Assembly (NCBI RefSeq): GCF_010389155.1 | Contig: NC_057763.1 | Coordinates: forward strand, 6,634,649 to 6,698,648 | DNA from: Erigeron canadensis | Taxonomy: Eukaryota; Streptophyta; Magnoliopsida; Asterales; Asteraceae | DNA: 64,000 bases | Direction of reading: 5' to 3' | Shown here: positions 58,465 through 64,000 of the stretch, in pieces | Position numbering within the stretch: the stretch's first letter is position 1 | How the letters are laid out: each line of letters begins with the position of its first letter | The notes under the pieces: generated by a model | The model's input: only the letters and a program-made list of their open reading frames with translations | What the model was told of the DNA's origin: nothing | The model's database searches: none | Translations under genes and position numbers: made by a program

Positions 58465-58787
58465 TGTAATAACACGATTTATATCATCGAATTCACATCA
58501 ACAATGGCGGAATCAAGGTGTTTGGTTAGTGTGTGTGTTCTTGGTGTTTGTGTGTGTATTGAGAAAGAATTAGAGGTGAAATGGTATTAAGTTTGTGAAA
58601 AATGAATCAAGGATGTGTGTAGCGTTATGATTCCTAAGGTGATAAGGGGTATTTATAGGCTAATCTAAACAATTATGCTAATTATCACAATTAGCCCCTC
58701 AACCTTAGTAATCATAAGCCTATGACTTAACAACAAGTAAGTCCTATAACTTAAATTACAATTTATCACTATTTTGGATTTCTAACA
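58465..58787 (-). repeat. 3' LTR of the copia element (323 bp)
   Basis: On the minus strand it starts TGTTAGAAATCC right after a purine tract and ends GTGTTATTACA. The next base resumes the TNP2 coding frame, which fixes the outer end. A minus-strand TATA box (TATAAATACC) lies at about 58650-58659, so transcription from this LTR would read into the TNP2 remnant. Confidence 0.75.
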
Positions 58788-58800
58788 TTCTCCCCCCTAG
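58788..58800 (-). other. Polypurine tract of the copia element
   Basis: CTAGGGGGGAGAA on the minus strand directly precedes the LTR start TGTTAG. This supports the LTR boundary at 58787. Confidence 0.7.
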
Positions 58801-61774
58801 TGATATATTGTAAGGAATGAAGTACGTGTTATTTTGTCTTGTAGGAATGAATTTGATGAGCCCGGTGGTGAAGACAATTGGTGTGTTGAAACAAGTCTTC
58901 AAAGCTTTCTCATTGTCTTTGGAGAACTTGATTCAGTCTTGGTCTTGGACTTCTTGAAGTTAAATCATTTATTGATTCTCAATGTTCTTTTTGAACAGAG
59001 AATGATGAGTGTGTGTGTCTTGAATCTTAAAGGATTGTTGAATCATGAATCAGAGTTGTCTTTTGAAATACGGAAGGTATAAACTTGTCTTGGATTCTTC
59101 AATCTTTGATTCTTGAATGAAATCCAGCTTCTTGATTCTACAAGGAGAACAATGAATTTGAACAAGTCTTTATGCTTTCTTGAATTTTGATGTCTTGGAA
59201 TGAATTTTTCAGAAATATGTACTCTCCCCCTTGATGTATGCATTGGAGCTTCTTGGTAAAATGTTATTGTATGACTTGAGGATCTTGAATGATATATGTT
59301 GATGAAGACTCTTTTGAAGCATTACTTCTTTGACTTGAATCTTCAATCTTTTGACTTTTGAAGCTTTGATCTTAGTCACATCATTTTGAACACTTTGGAG
59401 AGTATACATTTGAATGAGATTTTGAAAAGTCTCTTATGAAAGTAATCATGCTCTCCCTCAATTCATGAGTAATCACAGTCTTTGATTGGAGCATCTCTGA
59501 TCTCATTCTTATTTCTGAACTCAATTCGGATTTTCTTTTTCAAGTCAAGATCTCATTTCAACTAAGATCTAGTGAAAATTTGAGCTCAATTGGCTGAAAT
59601 ATTATAAATTGAAAGAACAAATGATCTACTTTCGAGATGAAAGAACTTCAAGTTGAATTTGGAACCTTTTCAAAATAACTATACGTTAACGATCCAAAGC
59701 ATGATTTGTTGCAATTTTTCAATGATGAGGTGTTTTTCTTTTCTCCCCTTAATACTTTTAAAACAACCAAACACAAATTTTTCTCCTTGCTGTCCTTATC
59801 AATCATTCTAATTTCTTCCCCTAATCAATCATAATATTTTCTCCCCCTCATAATGACAAAGTTGGGAACCAATGTCATTATGCACACATTGATTGATTAA
59901 ATGTTAAAAGAAATAATATGACCAAAAGTTAGATATTATGCACACGAAGAATTATCAACCATCAAAACTACAACCTGGACCATTAAGCCAACCCAAATAA
60001 TCCTATGGGTGACTAAAATATAAGATTGAAGTTGTTGGTACAAACGTTTTAGCATGGTGTTGGTGTTTTCTATGTTGGGGTGAAGAGAAATAAAACCGGA
60101 TAATAATAATCCGTTAACATTTGCAAAAATCGAAAGGATTAATGAAATGACCGAAAGAAATGAATACCATTTATCGGATTTCCTATGTATCATTGAGAAA
60201 TGCACAAAGCAAACTCTAACATAGTTCGGTCTTTTGGCTTTTCAACCTCAAGATTGCTTCAAAGAATGTATACCATGGTCAGTGTCACCGAAGCGTTCGA
60301 TAACCATGTTCTATTATCCTTAAAGACTTTTTAAGAAAAAACCAAGGTCACAATAGACTTCTTGTTAACTCTATAATCACACTAATGTAATTATGAGACC
60401 TACATTCAAAGTTGGCAAAGACGTTAACAATGGTAGGATTTCCATTTGATCGTCGTGAAATATCAATTAAGATATCACTACAAATGTTCCGGCTATATCA
60501 CAAAGATAAGCAGTTATATCACAAAGATATGACTCGATTGTGTCCTAAAGAATGAATAATGATCAAAGGACTGATCAAACAATATAGCTCTAGACACAAT
60601 GTGATCAAATGAAGTCAGGGACTGGAGCAGAGTGTCGCCCTTTTTCAATATCAACATCTTCCAAATGAAGAGTCAATAGAAATAAGAAAATCTCCGTGAG
60701 AAATAAAACAAGCACTTGTTAATAAACACTTGAGTGGTTAGATAAAGATGTGCATTGCTTCACTGGGTCCATGAAGACTTCTTCAATATCGAGATATCAA
60801 CAAATGATATCCGATAGAAACGTGTTTAACCCGGCGATTTGAGAATTTTAGGGAAGGGTATCATTTCTTTTAACCTTTTTTCTCACAACATATCATCATA
60901 ACCTCTCACTTTTCGACTTAACTCCCTCCATCCTATTTGCACGAAATCATCATCACTCTAAATACCCTCACTATCTAATGAAAGAAGTGAATACTACGGG
61001 GTTAGAACTCATCGGTGATGATGAAGTTCATGGAGTGAATTTTGAGAAAACCTAGTCGCTCATGTGCAAACTAATCACCGAACTCCCATTGGATAAAAAT
61101 CATTGGAAAATCATCAAATGTGAAAAAAAAAATTGTTTTAAAAACACATTTGAAGTTTGAAAGAGGTTTGAAATCACAAACTCCCCCTTAATCTATGCAA
61201 AGATATAAAGGCGGAGCAAAAATGAATTTCACAAAGACCATAATGATTTTACTCATGTTAACTCAATCAATTATTCAAGATGAGACAACTCGGGAGTACA
61301 CAAAGGCGTTCGATCCTTCGCTTCTCATATCAACAATTGAGAGTTTGATAATTTATTGTCGGAAAAATTTCATGAATTGTTTCATTTCAAGTCACACCTT
61401 TGCTCAACAAACTGTCAAAATTGCTATTACACATACATATTCATATAAGACCACTTGGAAGTACACAAAGGCGTTCAATTCCTCGTTATCTTATATCAAT
61501 CTATATGTATAACAACATGAATTTATACCAACTTTGAAATATAAATAATTTCAATTAAGAACGGGTTACGCACTGAGTATGCATAAGCCATTTTGAAATA
61601 AATAGCACAATGAAGAACAGGTTGCATACAGAGTATATGCAAGCCATTTTTTTTAAAAAAAAATCTTGTTGTTCCTTTTGAAAATTTATACTTTTGTATT
61701 TGATTTTATCTTTTCAAATTTTTTTTTTTTAATATTCGAAAATGTATCAAGAATTCCTTCAAGGATAAAGTGAT
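58801..61774 (-). other. Long non-coding 3' region of the copia element with repeated PPT-like tracts
   Basis: No convincing gene is seen in about 3 kb between the pol stop and the LTR. The part at 58850-59420 is rich in TCTTGAAT-type words. Extra purine tracts on the minus strand occur near 59225, 59845 and 61183. The two reading CTCCCCCTT(A/G)AT(C/G)TATGCA on the plus strand (61181 and 59224) are nearly identical. Internal duplications occur at 61293/61453 (AGTACACAAAGGCGTTC) and near 61561/61618. Open frames here are short and lack family features. Confidence 0.5.
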
Positions 61775-63385
61775 TTAAGGATTAAGATTTAGCATACCAA
61801 GTTTAGAGATTAGAAAGTTAAACCTTTTCTCATCTAGTGGTTTTGTGAACAAATCAGCAAGTTGATAGTCAGTTCTCACGAAGTAGAGCTCGATGTCACA
61901 TTTCTCAGTATGATCCTTGAGAAAATGATATCTAACATCAATATGCTTTGAGCGAGAGTGGTTTACCGAGTTGACTACAATTGCAGTGGCACTTTGAGAA
62001 TCACAATAGATAGGGACACGATCATATTTCAGACCATAATCAGTAAGTTGTGTCTTCATCCATAACACTTGAGCACAACAACTAGCCGCAGCCACATATT
62101 CAGCTTTAGCCGTTGATAGTGACACACAATTTTGCTTCTTGGATGACCAACTCACAATTTTATCACCTAAGAATTGTAAAGTACCAGATGTGCTCTTGCG
62201 ATCAAGCTTACAACCTGCATGATCTGCATCTGAATAGGCAGTTAAATTGAATCCAGTATCCCTTGGATACCAGAGACCTAGATTGGATGTACCCTTCAGA
62301 TAACGAAAGATTCGTTTCACAACTTGGTAATGTAAATCAGTTGGAGCAGCTTGATACCTAGCACACATACATGTTGCAAACATTATATCTGGGCGAGATG
62401 CTGTAAGATACAACAACGAACCAATCATGCTTCTATATCTCTTTTGGTCAAATGGTTTCCCATTTTTATCAGCATTAATGTTTGTTCGAGCAGCCATTGG
62501 GGTAGAAATTGAAGAACTGGAAGTCATGTCAAACTTTTTCAACATATCTTGAATGTACTTACCTTGTGATATAAAAATACCATTTGGTAATTGTTTGATT
62601 TGAAGACCCAAAAAGTAGTTCATTTCCCCAATCATGCTCATTTCAAAATGATTGACCATTAGAGATGAAAAGTTTCGGCAAAAAGTTTGACTGGTCGACC
62701 CAAAGATAATGTCATCAACATATATTTGGACAAGTAAAACATGCTTACCTTGCTTGAGAATAAACAAGGTAGGGTCTATCGTGCCTTTGGTAAAGCCACC
62801 TTTGAGTAAGAAAGTAGTCAAGGAATCATACCATGCTCGGGGTGCTTGCTTCAGACCGTAAAGAGCCTTGTCTAACCTGTAGACATGGTTCGACCTCTCA
62901 GGATCAACAAAACCTTCTGGTTGCTCCACGTAAACTTCTTCTTTGAGATCACCATTCAAGAACGCAGTCTTCACATCCATTTGAAACACAGTGAAGTTTC
63001 TGAATGCGGCATAGGCTAAGAATATGCGAATGGCCTCCATTCTTGAAACTGGAGCAAAAGTTTCGTCGAAGTCAACACCAGGTTGTTGGCAATAACCCTT
63101 CGCAACTAGTCGAGCTTTGTTCCTTACTACGACTCCATTTTCATCCTTCTTGTTCTTGAAAGTCCACTTGGTACCAGTTGGTTCTTCTTTCTTCGGATTT
63201 GGAACTAATCTTCATACCTTCAGTCTTTCAAACTGTGCGATTTCATCTTGCATCACCTTAACCCACTTTGGATCACTAAGAGCTTCAGAGACTGTTTTGG
63301 GTTCGATATTGCTAAGAGAAAGCGCAACAAGACACTCATTGACGGAAGTACGAGTAGTTACTCCAGCTTGTGGATTTCCAATTAT
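61775..63385 (-). pseudogene. copia reverse transcriptase and RNase H, with one nonsense codon
   Basis: The segment from 63040 to 61775 encodes 421 residues with RT motifs ([25 protein letters not shown], catalytic YVDD) and a full RNase H (SDADHAG, AEY, CDSQSA, then [11 protein letters not shown]). It ends KLGMLNLNP before the stop. The same frame extends upstream to 63385 and encodes the conserved RT start, but is broken by TGA at 63212-63214, where tryptophan is usual. It copies element RNA into DNA in related active elements. A lysine replaces a common glutamate in the STAKAEY stretch, while the AEY glutamate remains. Decay is slight. Confidence 0.85.
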
Positions 63386-64000
63386 CTACTCTGTAGGATG
63401 ATCTTTCCGCATACGTGCCCATTTGTTGTCATGAGGAAGAAGATCTTGTTGATGAATGTCAACATCATCATCATTAAAACTGGAGTTTTGTTGAGAGATG
63501 GAATCATAACTTGGAAGAACTCTTTCCTCAAAATCTGGATGATCAAAGTCCAGTGACACATACACATTTGGAGTATTTGATGAGTTTGTTGTCTGAGTTA
63601 TCTGAGAAGGTTGTTCTTGAACATTCTTTTGAGAATAAATATCAATTGAAGGTGATTCTTCTTGCTCTGAAGAACTTGATGATGGTTCATGATTGTTGTC
63701 AGGAACTGAATCATTGGTCTGAATTGGTTCATTGATTGGAATAGGTTCATTGATGACTCGAGGTTCCCTTTCATGAATTAGTTTTGAATTGTAGAATTCT
63801 TCGAAAAGAATATCTAATTCTTCACTTGTTGGACTCGGATACTTCTTGAAATTAGAAGCTAAGGTAGACGTCCTTGTAGGAGCACTTGAAGTACTTGGAT
63901 CACTGATTGTTGGTAGCAAACTTTCTTGTTCAAAAATCATGCCAGACATCTCATCAAACCAAACATCATTGTTTCTTGAATTGTATTTGTTCGGCGATTG
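63386..64000 (-). pseudogene. copia integrase-RT linker region
   Basis: This frame is in phase with the RT and separated from it by a TAG at 63386-63388. It encodes the Ser/Glu/Pro-rich linker between integrase and RT of copia polyproteins, with no enzymatic motif of its own. It ends at the point where the conserved block around GNPQAGV of the RT start would follow. Integrase and gag must lie beyond the right edge. The TAG again fits a single C-to-T change. Confidence 0.7.

Larger units (their letters stand above)
58465..64000 (-). mobile_element. Ty1/copia (SIRE-like) retrotransposon, 3' part
   Basis: On the minus strand the order is RT/RNase H (to 61775), about 3 kb without coding capacity, a polypurine tract and a 3' LTR (58787-58465). 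The 5' half lies beyond the right edge. RT with YVDD, then RNase H, with no integrase after it, is the copia order. Wording such as [18 protein letters not shown] resembles the SIRE lineage. It inserted into the TNP2 frame of the CACTA element, so it is the younger element. Confidence 0.85.

Noticed and set aside
58834..59082. Plus-strand gene of 82 codons near the copia LTR (and 61195-61512)
   Set aside because: Both lie in the non-coding 3' region of a minus-strand copia element, show internal duplications and have no recognisable family.

Overview
This window is AT-rich nuclear DNA of a flowering plant. The evidence is spliced receptor-like kinase genes, plant-type Athila Ty3/gypsy and SIRE-like Ty1/copia retrotransposons, En/Spm (CACTA) transposons, and hAT- and Helitron-like elements. 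The particular retroelement accessory protein and the CACTA second gene with a Ulp1-like tail resemble families I associate with Asteraceae. That family-level placement is an inference from memory. There is nothing bacterial or organellar here.

Region 1 (1-12.2 kb) is repeat DNA. A minus-strand Athila-type element (gag, protease, RT, primer-binding site, about 1.6-kb LTR) ends near 5,302. It abuts a decayed plus-strand copia accessory reading frame, followed by a polypurine tract, one 618-bp LTR and a primer-binding site. A tandem array of about 165-bp units fills 10.6-12.0 kb.

Region 2 (12.2-39 kb) is the gene-bearing core. It holds a tandem cluster of seven apparently complete LRK10L-like receptor kinase genes on the plus strand (A 13033, B 16024, C 18206, D 20649, E 24672, F 27352, G 35422) plus several broken copies. 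Each gene has a tiny first exon (9-17 codons), one intron, and a second exon carrying a membrane segment and a non-RD kinase domain. No extracellular domain is visible. Two sequence types alternate (type 1: A, C, E, G; type 2: B, D, F), which implies duplication of a two-gene unit. The cluster is interrupted by a 4.6-kb CACTA element (29046-33681, TSD TCA), a 523-bp retroposed insert with a 14-bp TSD, a FERONIA-like kinase fragment at its left edge, and gene-fusion and deletion scars on the right.

Region 3 (39-47.8 kb) is gene-poor, very AT-rich DNA. It holds a hAT-type element (8-bp TSD CCCATTCA), a 706-bp solo LTR (TSD AGTTA), two foldback elements inside TA microsatellites, Helitron-like ends and a tRNA-related SINE.

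Region 4 (47.85 kb to the right edge) is a nested transposon stack. A minus-strand CACTA element carries TNP2 and a second multi-exon gene ending in a Ulp1-like domain. It is split by a 3.1-kb solo LTR (49885-52969), and its TNP2 5' end is cut by a minus-strand copia element (3' LTR 58465-58787; RT/RNase H 61775-63385) that runs off the window.

Only the seven kinase genes look like functioning host genes. They are predicted membrane-anchored Ser/Thr kinases of the family that includes wheat Lr10-type and PR5K-type receptors. Without ectodomains they more likely act as signalling partners or decoys than as ligand sensors. That last statement is inference.
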